From NCBI RefSeq assembly GCF_041154485.1, contig NZ_AP028669.1:3968001-4032000 (forward strand): a DNA stretch of 64,000 bases. Reading direction: 5' to 3'. The stretch comes from Variovorax sp. V93. GTDB lineage: Bacteria > Pseudomonadota > Gammaproteobacteria > Burkholderiales > Burkholderiaceae_C. The notes beneath the pieces were generated by a model, which made no database searches, was not told where the DNA came from, and saw only the letters and a list, made by a program, of their open reading frames with translations. Within the stretch, counting starts at the first letter, position 1, and every line of letters starts with the position of its first letter. The translations under genes and the position numbers were made by a program. Below are positions 37,295 through 46,953 of the stretch, piece after piece.

Positions 37295-38146
37295 ATGGCA
37301 CTTTACTTGATCGGAGATATCCAGGGCTGCGACGCCGCCCTTCAGAAACTGCTCGACAAGATCGGTTTTTCACCCAGCCGCGACACCCTCGTGCTGCTGG
37401 GCGACCTGGTCAACAGGGGCCCCGACTCGGCCGCCGTGCTGCGGCGCGTGCAGGGCTACGGCGCCTCGGCGCTGAGCCTGCTCGGCAACCACGACCTGCA
37501 CCTGCTGGGCGTGGCGCACGGCGCGCGCAAGTCCAGCCGCAAGGACACGCTGGCCGGCCTGCTCGAAGCGCCCGACAGCGAAGCCATGCTCGAATGGGTG
37601 CGCCAGCAGCACATGGCGCTGCACATGCAGATCGATGGCGGCGACCTGCTCATGGTGCATGCCGGCGTGCTGCCGCAGTGGACGGTCGGCGACACGCTCG
37701 CGCTGGCGGCGGAGGTCGAATCGGTGCTGCGCGGCCCGGCGCTGGGCGAATTTTTGCTCGGCATGTACGGCAACGAGCCGGCGCAGTGGAGCGACACGCT
37801 CACCGGCGGCACGAGGCTGCGCGCCATCGTGAACGCGCTCACGCGGCTGCGCTTCTGCACCGCCGAGGGCGTGATGGAGTTCGAGAGCAAGGACGGCATG
37901 CTGCCCGGCCCCGAGGGCTTCATGCCCTGGTTCGACGTGCCCGGCCGCAAGACCGCCAATGCCACCATCGCCTTCGGCCACTGGTCCACGCTGGGCTGGC
38001 TCTCGCGGCCCGACCTGCTCTCCACCGACACCGGCTGCGTCTGGGGCGGCTGCCTCAGCGCGGTGCGCATTGGCGCGACGCTCGATGAACGCGAGCTGAT
38101 CCAGGTCAAGTGCGAGCAGGCGCAAAAGCCCGGGCAGCCGGCCTGA
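37295..38146 (+). CDS. apaH: Symmetrical bis(5'-nucleosyl)-tetraphosphatase
   Basis: A 283-residue metallophosphoesterase that hydrolyses Ap4A to two ADP. Active-site motifs in order: YLIGDIQGCDAAL (GDxxG), LLGDLVNRGPDS (GDxxDRG variant), LLGNHDLHLLGVAHG (GNHD) and LMVHAGVLPQW. The C-terminal region TIAFGHWSTLGW and TGCVWGGCLSAVR is specific to ApaH rather than general phosphatases. The length equals the family norm. AGGA precedes the ATG by four bases. Confidence 0.96.
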   Translation: MALYLIGDIQGCDAALQKLLDKIGFSPSRDTLVLLGDLVNRGPDSAAVLRRVQGYGASALSLLGNHDLHLLGVAHGARKSSRKDTLAGLLEAPDSEAMLEWVRQQHMALHMQIDGGDLLMVHAGVLPQWTVGDTLALAAEVESVLRGPALGEFLLGMYGNEPAQWSDTLTGGTRLRAIVNALTRLRFCTAEGVMEFESKDGMLPGPEGFMPWFDVPGRKTANATIAFGHWSTLGWLSRPDLLSTDTGCVWGGCLSAVRIGATLDERELIQVKCEQAQKPGQPA

Positions 38147-38152
38147 CTGGCC

Positions 38153-38869
38153 TCAGGCGCGCGGCAGCCGGAAGCGGTCGAGCGCCATGCGCTGCCGGCC
38201 CTCGGCATCGAAGTTCTCGGGGGCAAGCCAGCGCTCGAAGGCCGTGCGCAGCATCGGCCATTCGGCATCGGTGATCGAGAACCATGCGGTGTCGCGGCTG
38301 CGGCCCTTGTAGACGATCGCCTGCCGGAAGACGCCTTCGAACTGGAACCCCAGGCGCGCGGCCGCGCGCTTCGAAGGCTCGTTGAAGTTGTCGCACTTCC
38401 ATTCGTAGCGCCGATAGCCGAGTTCGTCGAAGGCCAGCTTCATCAGCAGGTACTGCGCTTCGGTCGACATCGGCGTCTGCTTCAGCAGCGGAGAAAAAGT
38501 GACGCTGCCGACCTCGATCGCGCCGTGGACCGGGTCGATGCGCATCAGTGCGAGCGTGCCGATGGCCCGGCCGCTGCGCCGGTCGATCACCGCGAAGTGC
38601 ATCGGATCGACGCTCTGTGCGGCGCGTTCGATGTGGGCCCGGGTGCTCGCCGGATCGATGGGCCGCTCGACGAACAGGTAGGTCCAGTCGCGGCCGTCGG
38701 GCGCCTGCGCGTAGGCCGCGTGGAGGTCGTCGGCGTGCCTGGCGGCGTCGAGCGGTTCGAGCACGCAGCACCGGCCTGCGATGGGGCGGCGCGGCGGCAG
38801 GGAGCGCGGCGTCCATCCGGGCACCAGGGGACCGATGGGTTGGCCGTATTCGTTGTGGCGAGCTGACAT
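38153..38869 (-). CDS. GNAT acetyltransferase, RimJ/RimL type
   Basis: A 238-residue acetyltransferase with family-typical segments: YLFVERPIDPASTRAHIERA, FAVIDRRSGRAIGTLALMR, EVGSVTFSPLLKQTPMSTEA and DNFNEPSKRAAARLGFQFEG, the last two framing the acetyl-CoA site of ribosomal-protein-like acetyltransferases. The ATG at 38869 begins MSARHNEYGQPIG, a conserved opening in this subfamily. It is convergent with apaH and divergent from the MocR-type gene. Confidence 0.9.
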   Translation of the reverse strand: MSARHNEYGQPIGPLVPGWTPRSLPPRRPIAGRCCVLEPLDAARHADDLHAAYAQAPDGRDWTYLFVERPIDPASTRAHIERAAQSVDPMHFAVIDRRSGRAIGTLALMRIDPVHGAIEVGSVTFSPLLKQTPMSTEAQYLLMKLAFDELGYRRYEWKCDNFNEPSKRAAARLGFQFEGVFRQAIVYKGRSRDTAWFSITDAEWPMLRTAFERWLAPENFDAEGRQRMALDRFRLPRA

Positions 38870-38983
38870 GGGAGGCTTTCGGAAGCAATGAGGCGGCAGT
38901 GCCGGGGAACGATAAAGTACGCCCTGCGTGGCTCCACCGGAAGCACCACGCTCGTTCAATTTCATGGTGCCACGTTTTCGCTC

Positions 38984-40459
38984 ATGAGCAACCCGCCCCA
39001 TCTTGCCGCCGCGGCACTGTTCGAATCCCCTCTGGCCAAGGAGCGCGAGGCCGGCCCGATGCAGCGCCAGCTGCACGAGCGCCTGAAGCGCGCCATTCTC
39101 GGCGGCGGCCTGGCGCCGGGCAGCCGGCTGCCCGGTTCGCGCGCGCTGGCCGAGGCACTCTCGATCTCCCGCAACACCGTCACTGCGGCCTACGAGCACC
39201 TGGCGGCCGAAGGCTATGTTCAGCCCGATCGAAAGGGCACGCGCGTGACCGAGCTGGCCCCGCCAGCAAAGTCCCTGCGCCCCGCCAGATCCGGTGCCGC
39301 ACCGGCCGCGGCGCAGCGGCTCGTCCGCATCCAGCCCGGCACGCCCCGCGCCGAGATGGACGCGGCCTTGAGGCCCGGCATGCCCGCGCTCTCGCACTTT
39401 CCGGCGGCCGCATGGCGGCGCGCGATCGACCGCGCGATCCGCAATGCCAGCCCCGCCACGCTCGGCTATGGCGATCCGCTGGGCGAACCACCGCTGCGCG
39501 CGGCCATCACGCGGCACCTGGCCATTGCGCGCGGCGTGCGCTGCAAGCCGCACCAGGTCGTGATGGCCGAGGGCGCGCAGGAAGCCATCGCGCTGTGCGT
39601 GCGGCTGCTGTCGAACCCCGGCGATACCGGGTGGGTCGAAGACCCGGGCTACCGCGGCGCAAAGGCGGCCATGCACGCCGGCGACATGCGCATCGTGCCG
39701 ATGCGCGTCGACGCCGAAGGCCTGTGCGCGAGCGAGCGCGAGTGGCAGAAGCACCCGCCCCGGCTGGTCTACACCACGCCTTCGCACCAGTACCCGGCCG
39801 GTGCGGTGCTGAGCATCGCGCGCCGCCTGGCGCTGATCGCGCAGGCGCGCCGGCATGACGCGTGGATCATCGAGGACGACTACGACAGCGAGTTCCGCCA
39901 CGCCGGCGAACCCATCGGCGCGATGCAGGGGCTGGTGGACGACGCGCCGGTGCTCTACGTGGGCACCTTCAGCAAGACGATGTTTCCGTCGCTGCGGCTG
40001 GGCTTCGTGGTGCTGCCCGCGCCGCTCATGGCCGCGGTGCAGAAACCGCTCGAGGAAATGCTGCGCGGCGGGCACCGCCACGCGCAGCTCGCGATGGCCG
40101 ACTTCATCGAGAGCGGCCAGTTCAGCCGGCACCTGGGCCGCATGCGGCGCCTCTATCGCGACCGGCAACAGGCGCTGCGGGCGGCGCTCGACAGGCATTT
40201 CAAGGTGCCGCACGAGATCGACGGCGGCCATTGCGGGCTGCACCTCACGGTGCGGCTGCCGCCGCGCTTCGACGACCGCCGCATCGCGGCCGATGCGCTG
40301 CGCTACCGGCTCGCGCCCGCCGCGCTGTCGGGCTTTGCGATCCGGCCGCGGCCTTCGGACAACGGGCTGGTGCTGGGCTATGGCAACACTTCAGCGGAAC
40401 TTTTCGAGCCGCTGGTCAAGCGGCTGTCGCAACTGGCGCGTGCAGTGGAGCGCGGCTAG
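38984..40459 (+). CDS. MocR/PdxR-family transcriptional regulator
   Basis: A 491-residue GntR-HTH plus aminotransferase-like regulator. The HTH spans about residues 25-95 (PGSRALAEALSISRNTVTAA) and the PLP domain about 130-480, with WIIEDDYDSEFR and the PLP lysine in VGTFSKTMFPSLRLGF. The target is unclear: neither the divergent acetyltransferase nor the downstream secretion island is an obvious partner, although an acetyltransferase next to a MocR gene is a common arrangement. The ATG at 38984 is chosen because the sequence upstream is not typical of the family. Confidence 0.9.
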   Translation: MSNPPHLAAAALFESPLAKEREAGPMQRQLHERLKRAILGGGLAPGSRLPGSRALAEALSISRNTVTAAYEHLAAEGYVQPDRKGTRVTELAPPAKSLRPARSGAAPAAAQRLVRIQPGTPRAEMDAALRPGMPALSHFPAAAWRRAIDRAIRNASPATLGYGDPLGEPPLRAAITRHLAIARGVRCKPHQVVMAEGAQEAIALCVRLLSNPGDTGWVEDPGYRGAKAAMHAGDMRIVPMRVDAEGLCASEREWQKHPPRLVYTTPSHQYPAGAVLSIARRLALIAQARRHDAWIIEDDYDSEFRHAGEPIGAMQGLVDDAPVLYVGTFSKTMFPSLRLGFVVLPAPLMAAVQKPLEEMLRGGHRHAQLAMADFIESGQFSRHLGRMRRLYRDRQQALRAALDRHFKVPHEIDGGHCGLHLTVRLPPRFDDRRIAADALRYRLAPAALSGFAIRPRPSDNGLVLGYGNTSAELFEPLVKRLSQLARAVERG

Positions 40460-40788
40460 GAGTTCTTTCGTTTAAATAAAAAGTGCGGCCGAAATCCATT
40501 GACTACATACGTCGTATGAGTGCAATTGCTGCGCAATTCAAATCGCTGGTGCAACTGCAACAAAATCCCCAAAAAGCGAAAGAAGACTCGCGCCTTGCCA
40601 CGCATTGAAATCGCATAATTGCGGTCGCTTGAAACGTCTTGTCGCAGCGCACGACGACACATCGAGAGCGGCCATTTCGCTCTCTTAAGCAAAAAGTAAT
40701 CAACAAAAAGTCTGCAGGGAGTCCGCGTGAAAAACGCCATTGCGACATCGTCCGTCGCGTCCCCGGCGATCTTGTCGATCCCGTGGAG
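40460..40788. other. Intergenic region upstream of vgrG, relatively AT-rich
   Basis: A 329-base non-coding stretch with several A/T-rich patches (for example TTTAAATAAAAAG near 40471), clearly poorer in GC than its surroundings. It contains the perfect dyad CATACG-T-CGTATG at 40506-40518, just after a TTGACT that could act as a -35 element. It probably holds the promoter of the type VI island. No gene or RNA is recognisable. Confidence 0.5.
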
Positions 40789-43179
40789 ATGCAATCCGTG
40801 AGCCGCCGCGTCACCCTCCAGACACCGCTGGGCGAAGCACTGCAATTCCACCGCCTGGCGGGGCGCGAGGCGCTCAGCCAGCTGTACGCCTTCGACCTCG
40901 AACTGCTCGGGCGCCACAACGCGATCGACGCGAAGGCCCTGCTGGGCCAGCCCGCCACCGTGGTGATGGAAACCGAGAGCGGCGGCGTGCGCCACCTGGG
41001 CGGCCTCGTCACCCGCTTCGGCCTTGCGCGACAGGACGACCGCCAGGCCTTCTACGGCATGCGCCTGCGACCGTGGCTGTGGCTGGCCACGCGCCGCAGC
41101 GACTTCCGCATCTTCCAGGACCAGACCGTGCCCGAGATCGTTGCGGCCGTGCTCGGACGCTACGGCCACCCGCTCGAGCAGAAGCTCCACCGCAGCTACC
41201 GCGCCTGGACCTACTGCGTGCAGTACCACGAGGACGATTTTTCCTTCGTGTCCCGCCTCTGCGAACACGAAGGCATCTACTACTGGTTCCGCCACGAGGC
41301 CGGGCAGCAGGTGCTGGTCTTCGCCGACGACATCGCGGGTTCGCACGCCCCCTTGCCCGGCGGCGAGGCCGTGCGCTACCACCCGCACGAGAAGGCCGGC
41401 ATGACCGGCGGGCTGGAGGCCAGTGAGCGCATCACCGAATGGACGTCCTCGGACGAAGTGCGCCCCGGCCACTACTACACCGACGACCACGACTTCGAGA
41501 AGCCCCGGGCCGACCTCACGAGCCTGCGGCAGATGCCGCCCGGGCACGACCACGACGATTTCGAGCGCTACGAATGGCCCGGCGGTTTCACCCAGCACGA
41601 GGACGGCGAGGCCTATGCGCGCATCCGCACCGAAGAGCAGCTGAGCGAACGCAGCCGGGCCAGCGGCCGTTCCAACCGGCGCGACCTGGCCCCGGGCCAC
41701 CTCTTCAGGCTCACGCACCACCCGCGCGAGGACCAGAACCGCCAGCACCTGCTGCTGGCCGTGGACTACGAGCTGCAGGAGAACCTGCAGGCCAGCGAAG
41801 GCGCCGCCCCTTCCGAGGGCTCGGTGCAGCGCTTTGCCTTCGAGGCCCAGCCCACGAGCTATGCCTGGCGGCCGCGGCGCACCACGCCCAAGCCGCGCAC
41901 CCGCGGCCCGCAGACGGCGATGGTGGTCGGCCCGGCGGGCGAGGAGATCTGGACCGACCGCTACGGCCGCATCAAGGTGCAGTTCCACTGGGATCGGCTC
42001 GGCCAGCGCGACGAGCATTCGAGCTGCTGGGTGCGCGTGTCCACATCCTGGGCCGGCGCCACCTTCGGCGCGGCCGCGCTGCCGCGCATCGGGCAGGAGG
42101 TGATCGTCGATTTCCTGAGCGGCGACCCCGACCACCCGATCGTCACCGGCCGGGTGCACAACGCCGACCAGATGCCGGCCTGGCAGCTGCCCCAGCAAAA
42201 GCAGCTCACGGGCATCCGAAGCCGCGAGCTGGGCGGCGGGCGCAGCAACCACCTCGCCCTCGATGATTCCAGCGGCAAGGTGCAGGCCCAGCTCAAGAGC
42301 GACCACCAGAGCTCCAGCCTGAGCCTGGGGCACATCGGCCGCCTCGACGACGTCACGGGCCGCAAGGACGACCGCGGCCAAGGGGCCGAGCTGCGCACCG
42401 ACGGCCATGGCGCCCTGCGGGCCGGCCAGGGCCTGCTGCTGAGCACCGAGGCGCGGCCCAACGCCCAGGGCCACATCACCGACATGGCCGAGACCACCGC
42501 CCGGCTCACGCAGGGGCGCGACCTGCACGAGAGCCTGGGCCAGGCCGCGCAGCAGGCCCGGGCGCACGAGGCCGGCGACCAGGACGAGGTGGCCAAGGCA
42601 CTCAAGGCACAGAACGACGCCATCGCGGGCAGCGGCGGCGACAAGGCGCACGGCCTCTTCCCCGAGTTCCAGGAGCCGCACCTGACCTTGGCCAGCCCCG
42701 CGGGCATCCAGACGACGACGCAGGGCTCGACCCACCTCGTGAGCGGCGAGCACACGGCCCTCACCAGCGGCGCGCACACCAGCATTGCCGCCGGCAACAG
42801 CTTCCTGGTGAGCGCCAAGGAGGCGGTGCGCCTGTCCGCCGCCAAGACCGGCATCCGCGTGACCGCGGCGAAGGCCGACATCGACATCACGGCCATGAAG
42901 GCCAGCATCCATGCGCTGGCCAAGCTCAACATCAAGCTGGAGGCCAACCGCATCACGATCACGGCCCGGGACGAGGTGCTGATCAACGGCGGCTCCAGCT
43001 ACACCCGGTGGAATGCGGATGGCATCGAGAGCGGCACCAATGGGCAGTGGCGTGCGCATGCGGGCAGCCACAACCTCGCGGGGCCGGCCAGCCTGCCGGT
43101 CAAGCCGCACAGCGAATCGGAGTGCAAGCTCAGGGAAGGCGGCGCGTCCGACGAGGGCGCGGGCTCGTTGGCACGCTGA
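40789..43179 (+). CDS. vgrG: Type VI secretion tip protein VgrG with DUF2345 extension
   Basis: A 796-residue spike protein. The N-terminal gp27-like domain starts RRVTLQTPLGEALQFHRLAG and contains QYHEDDFSFVSRLCEHEGIYYWFRH (about residues 140-165, in two halves). The gp5-like OB fold reads DRYGRIKVQFHWDR and VIVDFLSGDPDHPIVTGRV, and a DUF2345 beta-helix region covers about residues 560-720. The ATG at 40789 touches a GGAG. A GTG at 40798 would have that GGAG nine bases upstream and is a serious alternative start. It punctures target cells and carries the effector encoded downstream. No Hcp, PAAR or sheath genes are in the window, so this is an orphan vgrG island. Confidence 0.93.
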   Translation: MQSVSRRVTLQTPLGEALQFHRLAGREALSQLYAFDLELLGRHNAIDAKALLGQPATVVMETESGGVRHLGGLVTRFGLARQDDRQAFYGMRLRPWLWLATRRSDFRIFQDQTVPEIVAAVLGRYGHPLEQKLHRSYRAWTYCVQYHEDDFSFVSRLCEHEGIYYWFRHEAGQQVLVFADDIAGSHAPLPGGEAVRYHPHEKAGMTGGLEASERITEWTSSDEVRPGHYYTDDHDFEKPRADLTSLRQMPPGHDHDDFERYEWPGGFTQHEDGEAYARIRTEEQLSERSRASGRSNRRDLAPGHLFRLTHHPREDQNRQHLLLAVDYELQENLQASEGAAPSEGSVQRFAFEAQPTSYAWRPRRTTPKPRTRGPQTAMVVGPAGEEIWTDRYGRIKVQFHWDRLGQRDEHSSCWVRVSTSWAGATFGAAALPRIGQEVIVDFLSGDPDHPIVTGRVHNADQMPAWQLPQQKQLTGIRSRELGGGRSNHLALDDSSGKVQAQLKSDHQSSSLSLGHIGRLDDVTGRKDDRGQGAELRTDGHGALRAGQGLLLSTEARPNAQGHITDMAETTARLTQGRDLHESLGQAAQQARAHEAGDQDEVAKALKAQNDAIAGSGGDKAHGLFPEFQEPHLTLASPAGIQTTTQGSTHLVSGEHTALTSGAHTSIAAGNSFLVSAKEAVRLSAAKTGIRVTAAKADIDITAMKASIHALAKLNIKLEANRITITARDEVLINGGSSYTRWNADGIESGTNGQWRAHAGSHNLAGPASLPVKPHSESECKLREGGASDEGAGSLAR

Positions 43180-43183
43180 CCCG

Positions 43184-44266
43184 ATGGCATCCCCCGACAC
43201 CTCCCCGGCGGACCCGCGCTGCGCCGCACTGGTTCGACACCTGAGAGCGGCATTCAACCCGGCGGCTCACTTGCTCGCCGCCGCCGGCGGACGCCCTCTG
43301 CGCGCCTATCTGTTGCTCGAACACTGGCAAGCCAATGCATTGACGGCCGCCATCGAGGACCGCTACCCCGCCATGGCTGAAGAGCGCGTGGCCGTGCCCG
43401 ATCGCCACTTCGAGCACCGCGAGGACGACGCGCCTTGCCTCGTGCCGCTGCTGCAGGGCTGGGCCGCCCCGTCCACCGACCCGGCGGTCGTGCGCCTGAT
43501 CGCCGAAGACCTCCCCGCATGGCTGACGCAAGCCTGGCTGCACGCAGAACAACGCCAGAGGCGACAACCCCTGTGCGGCGTACTCTTCAGCGAATCCAAT
43601 GCCGTGGCCATTGCCAGCCACCTGGCGGACCTGGGCGATCAGCTGTCGCCTGCGGATGGCAGCGCGCGCCTCTTCCGCTATCAGGACCCTCGCGTGATGC
43701 AGCGCGCATGGCCCGGGCTGTCCGACGCACAGCGCCAACAGTGGCTCGGCCCCGTGCGCCGCTGGTGGACGCTGGAGCAGCCATGGCGGCCATGGTCCCT
43801 GGCCGACCTGGTGCAGCAGGACGTCATCGCGACCTCCCGCGAACCCGAATGGTTCCAGGCCTTCGTCAGACCCGACGACGCCGAAGCGCTGCCGTCATCC
43901 GCAGTCGGACGCCTAGGCTTCGACCTGGTGCAATGGCACGCAGCGCATTCCGCGCCGGCAGGCCACCGCGCCTGGGCACGCCTTGCCGGCAACGACGTGC
44001 CCGTCGACCGGCAACCGGACGGCGCCGCAATGAGCCGCATGCTGGCGCTGGGCCAGAAGCTCGGCTTGAACGACGACAACCTGGAGGACTTCGTGGAGGT
44101 CAGCTGGCGGGCACACCTGCCCCAGGACGCGAACCGCGAGGTCTGGTGGCAGTCGGCAAGCGAGGCCGACCTGCTCGCGCAGATTCTGGATGCGCTGCGC
44201 CGGCAGCCGGACGCCCGTTTCGGCACCCTGTACGCCGAAGCCCTGGCTGCGCGACACGCAAGATAG
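43184..44266 (+). CDS. DUF4123-type type VI effector adaptor/chaperone
   Basis: A 360-residue cytoplasmic protein starting four bases after the vgrG stop. The N-terminal half fits DUF4123: LRAYLLLEHWQANALTAAIE, CLVPLLQGW and CGVLFSESNAVAIASHLAD, followed by FRYQDPRVM, the conserved core. The C-terminal third is helical with no recognised domain. DUF4123 proteins load a specific effector onto the cognate VgrG, which fits its place between vgrG and the effector gene. Confidence 0.85.
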   Translation: MASPDTSPADPRCAALVRHLRAAFNPAAHLLAAAGGRPLRAYLLLEHWQANALTAAIEDRYPAMAEERVAVPDRHFEHREDDAPCLVPLLQGWAAPSTDPAVVRLIAEDLPAWLTQAWLHAEQRQRRQPLCGVLFSESNAVAIASHLADLGDQLSPADGSARLFRYQDPRVMQRAWPGLSDAQRQQWLGPVRRWWTLEQPWRPWSLADLVQQDVIATSREPEWFQAFVRPDDAEALPSSAVGRLGFDLVQWHAAHSAPAGHRAWARLAGNDVPVDRQPDGAAMSRMLALGQKLGLNDDNLEDFVEVSWRAHLPQDANREVWWQSASEADLLAQILDALRRQPDARFGTLYAEALAARHAR

Positions 44267-44283
44267 GAAAGAAGAGAAACCCG

Positions 44284-46944
44284 ATGCCCTGCGCCACACC
44301 CTGCAAGAACTGCGACCGTAAAGGCCTGCCCATTCTGTTTGTCCGCTATGCAGCGGCCTACAGCGCGCAGGCCAAGGGCATGGAGGCCCTCAAGCCGCTG
44401 CAACCCAAGGGCCAGCTGCAGGCCACCCCTGGCGACATCGCCATGCAAACGGCGCTGTACAACGTGCGCATGCTGCGCGCGGGCTATCTCTACCTGCGCA
44501 TCGAGCGCAAAGGCGTCAGCCCCGAGTGGCAGGGCTACATCGTGCATCCGCATGGCTACCTGGGCGAATTCCCGGTGGCGCTGCCGCAGGCGGCAGCCTC
44601 TCATCCGGCCTGCGAGATGGAGTTCCGCGGCGCCAACAGCTCCATGGTGTGGGTGGGCGACGCAAAGAACGTCACCAAGCTCGACTACATGTTCCACCCC
44701 GACCCGATCGACTACGAGCACTTGAAGAAAGAGATCGAGCCGAACCTGGGCAAATACATGCAAGGCTTCGACGTTGCAGGATGGGCGGGCGGGAGCACGA
44801 GCCAGAAGGACACGCTGCAGCCTGGACAGTTGAATGGGCAGGTGGTGGAGTTCAGCGCATCGAGCAGCGAGGCGGTCCGCGATGCGTGCGAGCCCCTCAT
44901 GTATGGCTTGATGGGCAGCAATGCGCAGGAGCGGGGTTGGGGAGACTATGAGGAACAGGTGGAAGTCCGGACGCCGGCGGTTACAGCCATGGGTGACTTC
45001 ACCGGGACCGAGGACGTGTCCTACGACACCCGCAAACGCACCGGTCCAACTTACGACAAAGCCCATGGCAAGCGGCTGAGGAAGATGGTCGAGTTTCTGC
45101 AGACCCACAAGGGAGCGGTCGTGGCCTGCAGCGATGCCATTGGTATTTGCCAGGAGTTGGGACAATTGCAATCCGAGGTGCAGGTCACCTATACCCATTG
45201 GCAAGTGCACCAAGCGAAAGGGTTCGCTACGGACGTCACAAACGAATGGGTGCTCCAAACGGCGATCGGTGCGCAAAGCCTGCGCGACCTGATCAAGAAG
45301 GGGGCCGCGATATCCGTGAACAGGGGCTACGAAGAATCCAAGATGTTTTACGCCCCATTGCCGCACGATCCACGCGAACGCGCGGCGGCACTTGCTACGC
45401 GCAACGAAAACCGGGAGTACAACAGAAAAAGAGCACTGGATGAATCCATCAAGGAAATCGACGAGAAGTTCACGGAGCTCTTCGATGCCGCCACAGCCAA
45501 GACCTTCCTGGAGCACACCCACAAGCCCGCGTACGACCGCCTTTCCGCCTTGCGCGACAGACTCGGACTTGATCAAGGCAACTGGCTCGCCGGCGCGGAA
45601 ACCAGGAAGGCAATGGACCGCTACAGCAGCAAGGACAACAAGATCGACAAGCCGGGCGGTGGTGCCAGTTTGAGCCTGCAGCTTGCCCAATGCATGGGCA
45701 ACCTGGAGAGCCACGCCTGGGGACGAACATGGCTTCAAAAGATCGCTCTCTGGGACGATCACGCACTGTCCCGCATGCTGTCTTTCAACAGCAGCACGCT
45801 CAAGGCCACCTACAAGGAAATCGATGGTGCACCGAAGCCTCTGCCGGCGCCGGATCCCGAAACCGCGCTCGCCGACGGGCTGGCCAATACTCTCAAGCTC
45901 GTCGCAGGCCGTTTGGCGCTGGGAGACAAGGCACTGGGTTTCATCGAGCAAGCGAACCAACCCGACGCACCGGCCTTGCTGCGAAAATCGGCTTGGGTCG
46001 GTCATGTGTTCTCCCTGCTGAGCGCGCGAGCGATGACCGGCATCAACGACCTGCCCGCCTCGGCCATCGGCGCCCGGCTGACACAGCATTTGGCACTTGC
46101 CGGCATGAGCACCATGGGCAGCACCGTGCAAGATGAAGTCGCACAGCTCAGGAGCGACGTCGCCGACAACGCCAAGCGTATCGAGCTGCGCGCCAGAAAG
46201 CTGCAGGGTCTCGCCGCACCAACCACCCGTGCAGGCAAAGCAGAGGCGCTGCGGCGCGCTCGCAAAGCTGCACCCGGCACGCGCGCTGCCATGCTGGGTG
46301 GACTGTTCGATGTGGCGAGCGCCATCATCAAGGGCAATCAGTTCGGCACCAAGTTGGACGCGCGCAGCGGCGCCGACCTGATGGGACAGACCCTTCAAGG
46401 CATCGGCAGCCTGTACGACTGGCGAGCCAAGGCCTATGACGACACGATCTACAAGGGAGTGAAGAGTGCGGACATCTACAAGTACAAGGCCCTACAGCAA
46501 GGGCTGGACTCGATCAACGCCGCGCATCTGAGGAGCCTGCGACTGACGGCTTTCAAGTTTCTGGGGCCGGCAGCGGCGGTGTCGGCGGTGCTGGATGCTA
46601 TGGATGCGTGGAAATCGAGAGAGCGGGGCAACAATGCTTTGTATGCGGCCCAAGTTGCAAGTGCCGCCGGAACAGTGTTCACCATTCTCGGCACCGGCGC
46701 TGCAGTCCTCGGCGTCAGCAGCGCAGCCTGGGCCGCTGCCGCCGTTGTATTGGGCCTAGTTGGTGCCGTCCTGGTCATCGGCGCAACCATCGCGATCTTG
46801 CTTCTAAGCGAAGACAAATGGATCACTTGGTTGCGCGACATTCCTTTAAGCGTGAATCGCAAAGGCCAGAAACCAATTCATCACGACCTGCAAGAGACGC
46901 TGCAGGAACTGAGTAACGTGCAGGCCGAACTGCACCCTACTTGA
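44284..46944 (+). CDS. VasX-like type VI secretion effector, predicted pore former
   Basis: An 886-residue protein. The N-terminus CATPCKNCDRKGLPILFVRY matches the VasX N-terminal region (a Cys-rich start, then the LPIL.VRYA motif). Residues about 300-700 are largely helical and charged. Close to the C-terminus (about 758-841) lie hydrophobic segments: FKFLGPAAAVSAVLDAM, then AAQVASAAGTVFTILGTG and AAAAVVLGLVGAVLVIGATI, a colicin-like hairpin. It should be carried by the upstream VgrG and damage target membranes. Its base composition looks less GC-rich than the flanking chromosome, suggesting acquisition. The toxic mechanism is inferred from the topology. Confidence 0.82.
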   Translation: MPCATPCKNCDRKGLPILFVRYAAAYSAQAKGMEALKPLQPKGQLQATPGDIAMQTALYNVRMLRAGYLYLRIERKGVSPEWQGYIVHPHGYLGEFPVALPQAAASHPACEMEFRGANSSMVWVGDAKNVTKLDYMFHPDPIDYEHLKKEIEPNLGKYMQGFDVAGWAGGSTSQKDTLQPGQLNGQVVEFSASSSEAVRDACEPLMYGLMGSNAQERGWGDYEEQVEVRTPAVTAMGDFTGTEDVSYDTRKRTGPTYDKAHGKRLRKMVEFLQTHKGAVVACSDAIGICQELGQLQSEVQVTYTHWQVHQAKGFATDVTNEWVLQTAIGAQSLRDLIKKGAAISVNRGYEESKMFYAPLPHDPRERAAALATRNENREYNRKRALDESIKEIDEKFTELFDAATAKTFLEHTHKPAYDRLSALRDRLGLDQGNWLAGAETRKAMDRYSSKDNKIDKPGGGASLSLQLAQCMGNLESHAWGRTWLQKIALWDDHALSRMLSFNSSTLKATYKEIDGAPKPLPAPDPETALADGLANTLKLVAGRLALGDKALGFIEQANQPDAPALLRKSAWVGHVFSLLSARAMTGINDLPASAIGARLTQHLALAGMSTMGSTVQDEVAQLRSDVADNAKRIELRARKLQGLAAPTTRAGKAEALRRARKAAPGTRAAMLGGLFDVASAIIKGNQFGTKLDARSGADLMGQTLQGIGSLYDWRAKAYDDTIYKGVKSADIYKYKALQQGLDSINAAHLRSLRLTAFKFLGPAAAVSAVLDAMDAWKSRERGNNALYAAQVASAAGTVFTILGTGAAVLGVSSAAWAAAAVVLGLVGAVLVIGATIAILLLSEDKWITWLRDIPLSVNRKGQKPIHHDLQETLQELSNVQAELHPT

Positions 46945-46953
46945 GAACCCTTC

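Noticed and set aside
40639..40788. Extended vgrG start with 50 additional N-terminal residues
   Set aside because: It would need a TTG start without a ribosome binding site. The added residues do not resemble VgrG, whose conserved N-terminus begins right after 40789.
43681..46398. 905-residue antisense frame across the adaptor and effector genes
   Set aside because: It opposes two genes with recognisable type VI features and has no motif of its own.
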